Positions 38,321 through 46,559 of a DNA stretch of 64,000 nucleotides are shown here, piece by piece. Source of the DNA: Carallia brachiata (taxonomy: Eukaryota; Streptophyta; Magnoliopsida; Malpighiales; Rhizophoraceae); the NCBI GenBank assembly GCA_021464245.1, contig JADCRB010000046.1, forward strand, positions 5,722,760 to 5,786,759, given 5' to 3'. The notes below the pieces were generated by a model that saw nothing but the letters and a program-made list of their open reading frames with translations, was not told the DNA's origin and searched no databases. Position numbers and translations under genes: made by a program. Numbering within the stretch: position 1 is the first letter of the stretch; each line of letters starts with the position of its first letter.

Positions 38321-38452
38321 CTGTTTTTTTTTTTTTTTTTTTAAATCGGCCAAAACATACTTTTTATCAACTCCAACAAAATACAAATAGAGTAACACCT
38401 ATATAATAACATGGGAACCTTGCAATGAGTCGTTCCCTAGTCTCCCCATTTG
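38309..38452 (-). mobile_element. short poly(A) retroposon at the exon 2 border of MLP copy A
   Basis: TAGTCTCCCCATCTG (38309-38323) and TAGTCTCCCCATTTG (38438-38452) form a target duplication with one mismatch. They flank a 114-bp insert whose minus-strand 3' end is about 19 A's (plus-strand T-run from 38324). The first duplicate is the start of exon 2 itself, so the insertion copied the exon border. The insert body has no recognisable coding sequence; it is a SINE or truncated LINE. Confidence 0.7.
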
Positions 38453-38496
38453 CAGACAAGTGATTTTTGAAAATTTCTATGCTTCCGATGCCATAT

Positions 38497-39137
38497 TATT
38501 GTAAGGGCCACCAAAATCACATAGTTTTGAGTATGAAAATTTCTGTGCATAGGGATTTGTTTTTTGTGGTAGAATGATGATTTCAGTATTACAGTGGTAG
38601 GTTTGGAGTTGCATGAAGAGCCTTGGTTTATAATTGAGTGAGATGTGGCTTTCTGGTTGAATCAAATTTGGGGCATGGGTTTATTCATGATCTGAACAAA
38701 ATGAAGGACTTATTAGGGACCTGACTTACATTATTTTGTTTGGGGATCTTGGTGGCGGTCTTCTGTGGCAATCTTTCTTGGTCGGCTCCTGGGTCATCAT
38801 CTATTCATTGGACTGATGGTGGGTATTTGGGTACTTTGTACTGGGTGTATGAAGAGACTGGCAGGTGTTGCAGTGCTAATATGTTGACAAAAAGTGATCT
38901 TCGTTCAGATTTCTACTATTAATAGCTCTGTGATGCTTATTTTGCGTTCTCTCTTATGGGGGGGGGGGGGGGGTTGATGCGTTGGTTTCATCATTCTTCA
39001 TTCAGCTTGCGTTAGGCTGTTGTTTTCTGATGTTGTTGAGTTTCATATTTGTTGGGATGTTTTTTGCTAGGATGTGTTGTTGGTTTTAGCCTTTGTGAGT
39101 TTTTGTGGAATGTAGCTTAGTTTTGTGCTATTGTTGT
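38497..39137 (+). mobile_element. LINE 3' region, left part (interrupted by the Tat element)
   Basis: This T/G-rich segment has no counterpart in the introns of MLP copies B and D. It resumes at 49152 after the Tat element and ends at 49278-49316 with ATGAATAAGATTCTCGATGT followed by A-rich sequence, a typical LINE tail. Intron sequence homologous to copy D lies on both sides (…TTCCGATGCC at about 38495 and GGAATATGCAGATTGATGTG after 49320). The nesting order is therefore LINE first, Tat element later. A run of about 17 G lies near 38958-38975. Confidence 0.5.
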
Positions 39138-39763
39138 TGTAAAGCGTAAATTTCGTGTCTAAAATAATTAAACTCAAAAATACAAAAATAAATTACAAAT
39201 AAAAATTGTAAAGTAAAAGAAAATTTACGTGGGGTCGATCTCCGTAGATCCTCCGATTAGTGTTCCTTTTTTGACTCCGTCAAGGGCTGCACGAGCTTGA
39301 TTTTGACAGAAATAATTTCCACCGCTTTTTCTTGAACTGGATAGACTGAAACTATGTCTGATTTGGATGTTTTGACTACGTTTAGGAACCGTAGAAACTT
39401 GATATGAGCCGATCTGACTTAATTTCACCGAGGGTCGAATGCACTTATTCTCGGATGAGTTGCCTGGATTTTGCTGAGGGCCGTATGAGGCTTAATCCCA
39501 GCCGAATTTGTAATATTTTGATTTTTTTTTTATCTCTCTCTTTTTTTTTTTTTTTTTTTTTTTTCCGCTTCGCTGCCTCTTCTGCGCTTTCTTCTTTCTC
39601 TTTTTTTTTTTTTTTTCTTCTTCTGCTTGCTTCTTTTTTCTTCTTTTCTTCTGCTTCTTTCGCTGCCCAATCCAATTGGGGGGAGGCCATTTATAGGCCT
39701 CCCCCACCTGCCCGCCTGCCACCAACCAAATAATATATATATTTTTTTTTCAATTAGTTTACA
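39138..39763 (-). repeat. 3' LTR of the Tat element
   Basis: 626 bp, TGTAAA...TTTACA. On the element's strand a TATA box (TATAAATG, 39689-39696) is set in a GGAGGCC...GGCCTCC inverted repeat. A CT/T-rich tract (39520-39660) follows upstream on the plus strand. It lacks about 60 bp present in the 5' LTR at 49050-49110. Confidence 0.9.
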
Positions 39764-39777
39764 AATGCCCCCACTTT
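39764..39777 (-). promoter_or_regulatory. polypurine tract of the Tat element
   Basis: Directly before the 3' LTR the minus strand reads AAAGTGGGGGCATT. This purine block primes plus-strand synthesis. The same sequence, with one change, precedes the LTR at 63943. Confidence 0.7.
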
Positions 39778-39879
39778 AAGGGTCGGTAAGAAAGATTTTT
39801 ACAGAGATAATTCGAATCGAGTCTTGAAGTCCAGTTTGAAATTTGGAAAGTCCTGATGAATATTGAATCTTGGAGTCTT

Positions 39880-40212
39880 CTATCTTTGACCATGCCTGCT
39901 GTTGTTGGATCGCAATAGGAATCCGATACGATCTTGAAAAAAAATTAGCAACCCAGCTAATATAGAAATTGAAGCCTTGGCTCTAGGTGCATTCGAGCTT
40001 CCATAGCCCGCAAAGGATTTTTTATATCTCTTAAAATTCCAGAGCTCTGGTGAGGATGATCCGGTAGGCAAAGAACTTGAACCTCCCCAAGAGGAAGACC
40101 CAGCACTTTGGAACTTTAAGACCTGCGCACAGAGAGACTGACTGTAGTGATGATTCTTAAGTCTGCTTCGACGTAAGGAGAGTAGTTGGAACTTCCCCGT
40201 ACATCGCCGCAT
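39880..40212 (-). other. 110-codon frame in the 3' region of the Tat element, unrecognised
   Basis: The frame contains a Ser/Gly-rich stretch (SAGSSSWGGSSSLPTGSSS) and a Lys/Tyr-rich stretch (WNFKRYKKSFAGYGSS). It lies downstream of the captured homeobox, in the same orientation. Its first residues include a copy of a 20-bp repeat (…GGAGAGTAGTTGGAACT at about 40175 and again at 40250). No family was recognised. It could be a further captured exon or non-coding spacer. Confidence 0.25.
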
Positions 40213-40389
40213 CCAAAGGAAGATTAGGATAATTGTAGTAGATGTGAACTAAGGAGAGTAGTTGGAACTCCATGACACCGATGGCGTTAGGGATCCCTCG
40301 AGGAAGACTACTCCTTCTTTTCTTAGTTCGTGTGCCTCCAACTTCTTGATCGAAGAACTTCTTGAGACAAGTGCAGAGACTAGCCATTT
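40157..40389 (-). CDS. 76-codon ORF with promoter-like upstream region, unrecognised
   Basis: From ATG 40389 the frame reads MASLCTCLKKFFDQEVGG..., then a basic TRTKKRRSS segment, and ends at 40157. The start context is good (AAAGAAAATGGCT). About 55 bp upstream lies TATATATA (40443-40452), followed by a C/T-rich leader, which is the layout of a real plant promoter. A longer in-frame reading begins at 40549. No domain was recognised. It lies in the accessory 3' region of the retrotransposon and may be a second captured or element-specific gene. Confidence 0.35.
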
Positions 40390-40577
40390 TCTTTTGAGAA
40401 AGAAGAGCTGAGGGGTGAGTATTATAACTCGGGAATGCAAGATATATATACATGCGATAAAGTTTTTTTTTTTTTTTTTTTGAAAAGTCAAAAAGAAGGT
40501 ACGCAGATCGAGTAGGGTCATCCACGTCCCTTTCCTGCATAAGAGACAAAAGAGGCAGCGGCTGACGCGTGTCACGA

Positions 40578-40653
40578 AAGTCGTTACCGTGTGTTGCAGA
40601 AGTCGTTGCCGTGTCCTGCAGAAGTCGTTACCGTGTGCTGCCAAAGTCGTTGC
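40578..40653. repeat. 22-bp tandem repeat (AAGTCGTTACCGTGTGYTGCAG)
   Basis: Starts at 40578, 40600, 40622 and 40644 (the last copy partial) give an exact 22-bp period with a few substitutions. It lies just downstream of the captured homeobox gene's EAR-encoding end. Confidence 0.85.
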
Positions 40654-40673
40654 ACCTTATCTTGTCGGCCGTC

Positions 40674-40828
40674 CTAGCGGGGCCCAAGATGCAACTCCAA
40701 GTCAAGCTCGACCTCGTCTGGTGGGCCGATGATGTTGACGTCGCTTTCCGGCTGGTTGATGCTGCCGGAATATTGAAAGAGAGGCAAATTTCGCCGGAAT
40801 GACTCCTTTCTGCTAGAAAATTCCTCCT
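40674..40828 (-). pseudogene. WUS-type C-terminus: WUS-box-like and EAR motifs, out of frame with the homeodomain
   Basis: A frame open from about 40828 to the TAG at 40674-40676 reads RRNLPLFQYSG, which resembles the WUS box (T-L-x-L-F-P) with the Pro replaced by Gln. It then reads VELDLELHLGPR and stops. LDLELHL is a perfect LxLxL EAR repression motif at the extreme C-terminus, the position where WUSCHEL carries its EAR motif. The homeodomain frame ends at 40813, so one small indel between 40813 and 40828, or splicing, separates the two halves. The order homeodomain, WUS box, EAR is the architecture of the WUS clade. EAR motifs recruit TOPLESS-type co-repressors in known proteins. Confidence 0.6.
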
Positions 40829-41280
40829 AGACTTAAGTATCTAGGAGGGATGAACCCTTGGCTGACTCCGTAAGACCACCAGGACCAGCATGCATTCTCC
40901 CATGGGCTACGACTTTGATGAACATACCGTGGAGAGACCATTGCAGTGGAAGAACTCGGACCTGCTTCATTTGAGGGCGAAGCTGTACCAGTGGGATTTA
41001 CTATCGGAACGACAGACTGTTCTTTGGAAGAAGCAGTTCTCAGTGCTGGTTTCTTTCTGCTTCTCCGATTCTGGAACCAATAAAACACATTTTTTCCTTC
41101 GATTGCCCCGAGCGGGCGCAATCGTGAGACAAGTTGGTAAATTTGAGATGCACTAGGAATAATACCTCCATTGTTGTGGAAGACTTCCTCCAAAATTTGC
41201 AGTTGTGCCATGGTCGGTTGCCACCTTGTGCGGGGTGACCTTTCTTCTCCCTTGTCTTGAGGTTCTGCAACTGGTTCCAT
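40813..41280 (-). CDS. WUSCHEL-type (WOX) homeodomain protein captured by the retrotransposon
   Basis: The frame is 155 codons from ATG 41280. An in-frame TGA at 41389-41391 excludes a longer start. Residues 17-79 form a WOX homeodomain: RTRWQPTMAQLQILEEVF (helix 1), PSASQIYQL (helix 2), IEGKNVFYWFQNRRSRKK (turn and recognition helix, with Trp, Phe, Asn and Arg of the WFQNRR core). IEGKNVFYWFQN is the WUS-clade signature. The loop is longer than in ordinary homeodomains, as in all WOX proteins. A Ser/Pro/Thr-rich linker follows. The protein is short compared with typical WOX proteins (about 180-350 residues), and its C-terminal motifs lie in the next frame (40674-40828). It lies in sense orientation between integrase and the 3' LTR. 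Known WUS proteins control stem-cell maintenance; activity of this copy is unknown. Confidence 0.85.
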   Translation of the reverse strand: MEPVAEPQDKGEERSPRTRWQPTMAQLQILEEVFHNNGGIIPSASQIYQLVSRLRPLGAIEGKNVFYWFQNRRSRKKPALRTASSKEQSVVPIVNPTGTASPSNEAGPSSSTAMVSPRYVHQSRSPWENACWSWWSYGVSQGFIPPRYLSLGGIF

Positions 41281-41369
41281 CTTTCTTGTGGCAGAGGAGC
41301 AAAGGTCTTGGTATGTGGTGAAGATCGGTTGAGACTGATGCTGAGTTTCAGACTCAAACCCTCCGTTGC

Positions 41370-41376
41370 TTTTATA
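41370..41376 (-). promoter_or_regulatory. TATA box upstream of the captured WOX gene
   Basis: The minus strand reads TATAAAA inside AAAATATAAAAGCAACGG, about 90 bp upstream of the WOX start codon. That spacing suits a plant promoter with a short leader. The gene may therefore be transcribed separately from the LTR transcript. Confidence 0.45.
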
Positions 41377-41489
41377 TTTTTGGGCCGTTCACAGTTTATA
41401 CTCATGCGGGCCAGGAGTTGGATTGGATTTTGAACTTGGGTTCTGGACTGTGTCTGGAACTTGGAATTTTTGGGTTTTGGGTTTTGGAT

Positions 41490-41620
41490 TGGATTTGGGT
41501 CGAGTGTTTGGGCTTCTAGACTTGGATTTTTGGACTTGGGTCGAGTGTTTGGGTTTTGGATTTGAATTTTTGGATTTGGGTCGAGTGTTTGGGTTTTGAC
41601 TCTGAATTGGGCTCAAATGT
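41490..41620. repeat. ~40-bp tandem repeat with TCGAGTGTTTGGG core
   Basis: The core occurs at 41500, 41541 and 41581, separated by GATTTTTGGATTTGGG-type sequence. It lies upstream of the WOX TATA box. Overlapping frames rich in Pro/Lys/Asn or Trp/Phe/Gly are by-products. Confidence 0.75.
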
Positions 41621-41665
41621 TTGGGTTTGGACTTTCGCTTGGTCTTTCAGATCGGGACTTCGCAA

Positions 41666-41684
41666 TTTTTTTTTTTTTTTTTTT

Positions 41685-41751
<67 letters not shown>
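41666..41751 (-). repeat. 86-bp poly(A) tract (minus strand) between integrase stop and the captured gene region
   Basis: The plus strand shows 20 T, then GA, then 64 T. On the element's strand this is an A-rich tract beginning about 7 bp after the integrase stop codon (41758-41760). It may mark the junction where foreign sequence joined the element, or simply be expanded low complexity. Its exact length is doubtful in any assembly. Confidence 0.8.
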
Positions 41752-41755
<4 letters not shown>

Positions 41756-41759
41756 ATAT

Positions 41760-42797
41760 TTACACATAATACTGTTTCAGAAATTTACCATTGATTGGGC
41801 CGATTCGGACGCCTTCTTGGTCTGACAGCATGTAAGCGTTGTGAGTGTAGGCCTCCTGCACTAAGTATGGCCCGTCCCATTTGGAAGTAAGCTTGTCACC
41901 AGGCCGATGCTTCATGTTGATGGGCCGTCGCACTGCAAGAACAAGGTCTCCAACTTGAAAAGATCGAGGGCGGACCCTGCGGTTGAAGTGTTGGTGAGCC
42001 GGGCTTGGTAGCACTCAAGTTGCTGTTGTGCTTCGAGCCTCCTTTCATCGAGGCTTCTAACTCATCCAGACGTAGGCGAGCATTCTCCTCCTGTGTGAGT
42101 CCTTCCAGAACAGCCATGCGCAGGATGGAATCTGTGTTTCCAACGGCAGTATTGCTTCGACACCGTAGACAAGTGAGTATGGCGTCGCCTGTGTTGGAGT
42201 CCGGTAAGTTGTACGATACGCCCATAATGCCTCCGGAATTCTGTCATGCCAATCTCTTTTGGATTTAGAGACTACCTTCCGCAACAGGTTGCATAAGGTC
42301 TTGTTGAATGCTTCGGCCAAGCCATTTGCTGGGGCATTGTACATGGATGACTTGTACTGCTTGAACTTGAACTTCTCGCAGAGCTTGTCGATTAAGCTGT
42401 TGTAGAACTGCTTACCATTATCAGTGATGATGAATCGAGGGACTCCATAGCGATAGATCAGCTGAGTCCGGATGAAATTGGCAACATGCTCCTTCTTTAC
42501 CTCTCTAAGTGGAATGGCTTCAGCCCATTTTGAGAAGTAGTCGGTTGCTGCGAGGATGTACAGGTGACCAGGGATGACTTTGGCAAGGGCCCCACTAAGT
42601 CGAGACCCCAAGCTTCAAAGGGCCAGGATGAGACAGTTGGATGCAGTGGCTCCGGTGGTTGATGTATGTAATTCGCATGAAATTGACAAGCTTGAAGTTT
42701 TAGCAAACTCAATTGAATCACGTACCATGGTTGGCCAGTAGTATCCCATCCTTCTGAGTTGGAAGTGCAACTTAGGCCCGATTGATGTCCGCCACAA
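41760..42797 (-). pseudogene. Tat element integrase (broken)
   Basis: On the minus strand in order: remains of the zinc-binding region (PKLHFQLRRMGYYWPTMVRD, 42700-42790), WPFEAWGLDLVGPLPK, the catalytic core (42057-42611) and a C-terminal part (41760-42014) with RSFQVGDLVL and SKWDGPYLV. The core has the full DDE set: Asp in AATDYFSKW, Asp in ITDNG, and Glu in NGLAEA exactly 35 residues later. The pieces sit in at least three frames, with shifts near 42710, 42600 and 42050. No chromodomain is visible, as expected for the Tat clade. It would insert element cDNA in the nucleus if it were made whole. Confidence 0.85.
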
Positions 42798-43064
42798 ACA
42801 CCAGAATGTGCTTCAGTGAGAGCCTGTTTTGCCTCTTCATTGCTAGGCAGGAGAAAGAAAACTCCATCAAAAGACCTTCGATACAGAGCATCCTTGAGAT
42901 ATATGAAGCGGGGAGCTCGTCGTTGAATTTCTGTTTATGACGACGATCTTCGGGCAGCTTCCCGTGCTGTAGTAGTCAATGATTGGTTGGCGCCAATCTC
43001 GTCCTCCGCGAGACGTACAGATACAGCGTTGGCTGCTGTAGTTTCTTCATCATCCTTTGTGGCA

Positions 43065-43682
43065 CTATCCATTTCTGGCATACGGCAACAACTGTAGCCT
43101 GGATTTCTGACTTTGCAAGAGAGTGGCCAGGTTAGCCAACGCGTCTGCCTGAGTGTTTTCTCGTCGAGGCACATGCTCCAAGGTGATGCTTTCAAATTCA
43201 TCCATTAGCTGTCGAGCACGTTGATGGTAAGGCGCAAGGTCCTCTTTCTTCACGTCATACAATCCTGTAAGTTGGTTGATGACGAGCTGGGAATCTCCAT
43301 GGACTTCTATAGTTGGAATCTTCATATCGACAGCCATTTGAAGACCAATGATCAAAGCCTGGTATTCAGCAACATTATTTGAACATAACTCACCGAGAAT
43401 GATAGCATATGGTAGTATTTGTCGTTGAGGAGTGACAAACACTATGCCGGCACCAGCACCATCACGCCTTGCTGCACCATCAAAGAACATCGTCCATGGT
43501 GGCAGTGTCTCAATGTAAAAGACCTCTTCATCTGGAAGATCATCTGTGAACTCCCAATCTGACGGAACAGGGTGATCTGCAAGGAAGTCTGCTAGAGCTT
43601 GTCCTTTGACTGCTTTTTGAGGCACGTAGACAATGTCGTAGCTTTGTAGGATTACTGCCCACTTGGCAAGTCGTCCTGACAA
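43065..43682 (-). pseudogene. second (archaeal-type) RNase H domain, Tat-clade hallmark
   Basis: One 205-codon frame first gives the end of the RNase H1 tether (VKGQALADFLADHPVP) and then a complete RNase H fold. Its four acidic residues are in place: Asp in MFFDGAA, Glu in NVAEYQA, Asp in HGDSQLV and Asp in QADALA. This extra RNase H, standing between the usual RNase H and integrase, is the defining feature of Tat-lineage elements. The domain itself is undamaged, although the polyprotein frame is broken on both sides. Confidence 0.9.
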
Positions 43683-43921
43683 GATTGGTCTGATAAGATA
43701 TATTTGACAGGATCAGCTCTGGCAATGAGACGTACCGTGTGAGCTTGCATGTAGTGCCTCAGCTTGTCAATGGCAAAGAACAGTGCTAGACATGTCTTTT
43801 CAATGGGCGAATAACTCAGCTCCGGACCGTTTAGTGTTCTGCTCAAGTAGTACAGGGCAACTTCCTTTCCCTGCTCGTTTTCCTGTGCAAGCAAGGCTCC
43901 CAAAGATCTTTCCTGCTGCAA
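43652..43921 (-). pseudogene. RNase H1 domain of the Tat element
   Basis: The frame reads SLGALLAQENEQGKEVALYY, LSRTLNGPELSYSPIEKTCL and then FAIDKLRHYM, the standard RT-RNase H segment of Ty3/gypsy pol. It is in a different frame from the RT (shift near 43915) and from the second RNase H (shift near 43680). Confidence 0.85.
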
Positions 43922-44873
43922 TGTAGAGAATCAACGACTTTCCTTGAATTGGAGCACCTAGGACCGGTGGATTGGAAAGGTACTTCTTTATGCTCTCAAA
44001 GGCTTTGCTGCAAGCTTCGTCCCACTCGAAGTTGACATCCTTCTTCATCAACCGATGGAAAGGTTGACATCTCCCAGCTAAATTGGAGATGAAACGGCGA
44101 ATGTAGGCCAGCTTTCCTTGTAGACTTCGCAGCTCGTGCAGGTTTTTAGGTTCAGGCATCTTTTGAATTGCCTCAACCTTTGACTGATCAACTTCGATTC
44201 CACGATGGCGCACCACGAACCCAAGAAACTTTCCTGATGTGACACCGAATGCGCACTTGAGAGGGTTCATTTTGAGCTGATGCCTCCGAAGTCTTTCGAA
44301 CACTGTCTTGAGATCCTCGAGGTGGTCTTTGCGCTTCTTAGTCTTTACAACTAAGTCATCAACATAACATTCTACAATCTTGTGCAGCATGTCATCAAAA
44401 ATTTTTTGCATAGCACGTTGATAAGTGGCGCCAGCATTTTTCAATCCAAACGGCATAACTTTGTAGCAGTATATACCTTTTGGGGTGCGGAATGCTGTCA
44501 ACTCCTCGTCTTCTGGTGCCATTCTGATTTGGTTATAGCCTGAAGAACCATCCATGAAAGACAATGCTTCGTGACCCGTTGTTGCATCGACTGTGATCTC
44601 CGTTATGGGCAATGGAAAGTCATCTTTCGGGCAGGCCTTGTTAAGATCTCGAAAATCAACACATACCCTCAACTGTCCATTCTTCTTTCTTACTGGGACA
44701 ATGTTGGCAATCCACGTTGGGTAGGTGACCTCTCGGATGAAGCCGGCATTGATCAGCTTGTTCACCTCCTCCTCGATTTGTGGAATGAGTTCCGGGCGGA
44801 ACCGTCGTTGTGGCTGCTTGACAGAACGACACCCTTCTTTACTGCTAGACGATGCACCGCAATTTTGGGTCAA
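43800..44873 (-). pseudogene. reverse transcriptase of the Tat element (domain intact)
   Basis: A 357-codon frame carries the whole RT core: NKLINAGFIREVTYPTWIAN, PVRKKNGQLRVCVDFRDLNK, SFMDGSSGYNQIRMAPEDEE, MPFGLKNAGATYQRAM, the catalytic box ECYVDDLVVKT and LGFVVRHRGIEVDQSKVEAI. All three catalytic Asp (MDG and YVDD) are present. The frame is lost after ILYIAAG, at the start of RNase H1. It is the longest uninterrupted pol part. Confidence 0.92.
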
Positions 44874-45860
44874 GTCCAGGCATTTCTTTGTAACTCCATG
44901 CGAACACGTCCCTGTATTGACTTAATACCTGAACATATTCTTGCTCTTCTTCTGCAGTAAGTAAAGCACTTACAAATGTAGGTCGAGGATCTTCCGGAGA
45001 GCCAAGATTGACCTCCTTGAGTTCATCAACAGTTGCTTGGCCACCATCTTCAAGTTCCGGGGGAGCCTCCTTCACTTCACCATCTGATGAGTCGGAATCA
45101 GCCTCCTCGCTAATTGTGACATGAAATGCAGAACCTCTGACTTCACCTTCTTTGTTTGACTGGATAAGCCTGTCTTGTTTGGTGGTGGTGGTGATGGCAC
45201 GTGCATCAGCTGCTCGGCTTCGGCTCTTTAGCGTGATCCGCACAGGTGACTTCTCCTGATAGCCTAAGCCAGGTCGGGACTGTGATGTTTGAGAAGCGGC
45301 GCCATGTGTGGACGGCAGCGTACCCATTGTGCTCGGGTTTGAAAGTCATAGCCCGCCTTTGCCAAAAGCTTGTATGCATTAGGATCAAATCCTTCATGTG
45401 TTCTTCTTTCTGGAAGTGAGCCGCCTTCGACTGCCCCCGTGTGTGGTTTGACGAAGCCTTTTAATGGTTTTGAAGACAAAACCGGCTCAATCTTTGGTAT
45501 CGGCAGAGTGTAAGTCTCCTTCAGGTTGTGCAGCTCCTTTGTTTTGGGTTGGCTATGACCTTGCTCCTGTTTAAGATCAATACAATAAGAGAAAGGGGGT
45601 TGACCTTCTGAGCGTCGTGACTTGGCACATAGCGTAGGACTGGAGTGGAGCTTGAAGATGCAACATCCTTCGGACGAGTTCAGCAGGCTGTGGCAGCTTT
45701 TCATTTGTTGGAGCCTGGGGTTGGGCATTGGCAGGTTCTTCGACAGCTTTTCCCTTTTTGTGGATGCCCCCAGTCCAAGTAGCTTTTGATGGAATGATCT
45801 CCGGATTGTCTGTGTCAGTGTAGAAGACTGCATCCGCCAAATGTGATTCAGCATCATCGA
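44845..45860 (-). pseudogene. protease-RT linker region of the Tat element
   Basis: Several overlapping frames (44845-45327, 45264-45857) carry an acidic stretch (ISEEADSDSSDGEVKEAPPE) and the RT-proximal motif SQYRDVFAWSYKEMPGLDP, which in Tat/Athila pol directly precedes the palm domain. The segments are joined by frameshifts. The linker is otherwise poorly conserved in this clade. Confidence 0.7.
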
Positions 45861-46260
45861 ACGGCTTTAAGTCAGCATTGACCTTTTGAACGCCACCATT
45901 GTAGTACTTGAAGCACTGATGCAGGCTTGAGAGCACAACTCCATTTCCATGAATCCACGGTCGTCCTAGCAACATCTTATATGTGGTACGTGCATCAATC
46001 ACGTGAAATAGAGTGCTAGAAGTGAGATTACCGATAGTTAGCTCCAAGCGAATCATCCCAATTGCTTTCTGTCCTCCTTGATTAAAGCCATGAATCATCA
46101 AGCGGCTGTCTGATAATTCATCAATGCCGATGCCGAGCTCCTTTATGGTGGATTTTGGGATAATATTGACTGCGACCATCGTCGATCAGAATACGTCGGA
46201 CCTTCTGTTCTTTCACATAGCCTGATACATACAGCGGCCGATTGTGGGGTTTGGACCCCA
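45861..46260 (-). pseudogene. aspartic protease of the Tat element, frameshifted at the active site
   Basis: One frame ends with KVRRILIDDG; the next begins NIIPKSTIKELGIGIDE and continues with MIHGFNQGGQKAIGMI, LFHVIDARTTYKMLLGRPWI. This is the retropepsin layout DDGS.VNI...TYK.LLGRPWI. The reading frame changes between the catalytic DDG and the following residue (about 46172-46180), where about two bases are missing, so no active protease can be read from this copy. Confidence 0.8.
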
Positions 46261-46559
46261 GCAGGAGATCCTCATCTGAAAATGAGATAGCAGAGTAACA
46301 TCCGACGTGATTTTGGTCCGCCTGTTGCTCCGCTGAGTTAGACTCATTTGATGGCTGTGATTCAGCTGAGGTCTGGAGAGTATTGCTGACTTGATTTTGC
46401 CACACTTCTGTTGATTGCAAAGCTATAAACAGCTGAGGGTTAGCGAGAAGGGTTTGGAGAGCTTCATATACCTTCTCCGTTGTCGACTTTTTGTTGTCGA
46501 GCGGCTCCTCCTTACGGTGTGTCACTCTTCTGATGGTTTTGAAGTGATGGTGGTTGGTT

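Noticed and set aside
39404..39733. 109-codon Phe/Ser-rich plus frame and Lys/Glu-rich minus frames in the left LTR (and counterparts at 48702-49068)
   Set aside because: They arise from the poly-T/CT tract inside the LTR; no domain, and repeated in both LTRs as non-coding sequence.
41366..41616. Gly/Leu/Trp-rich plus frame and Pro/Lys/Asn-rich minus frame
   Set aside because: Explained by the ~40-bp tandem repeat.
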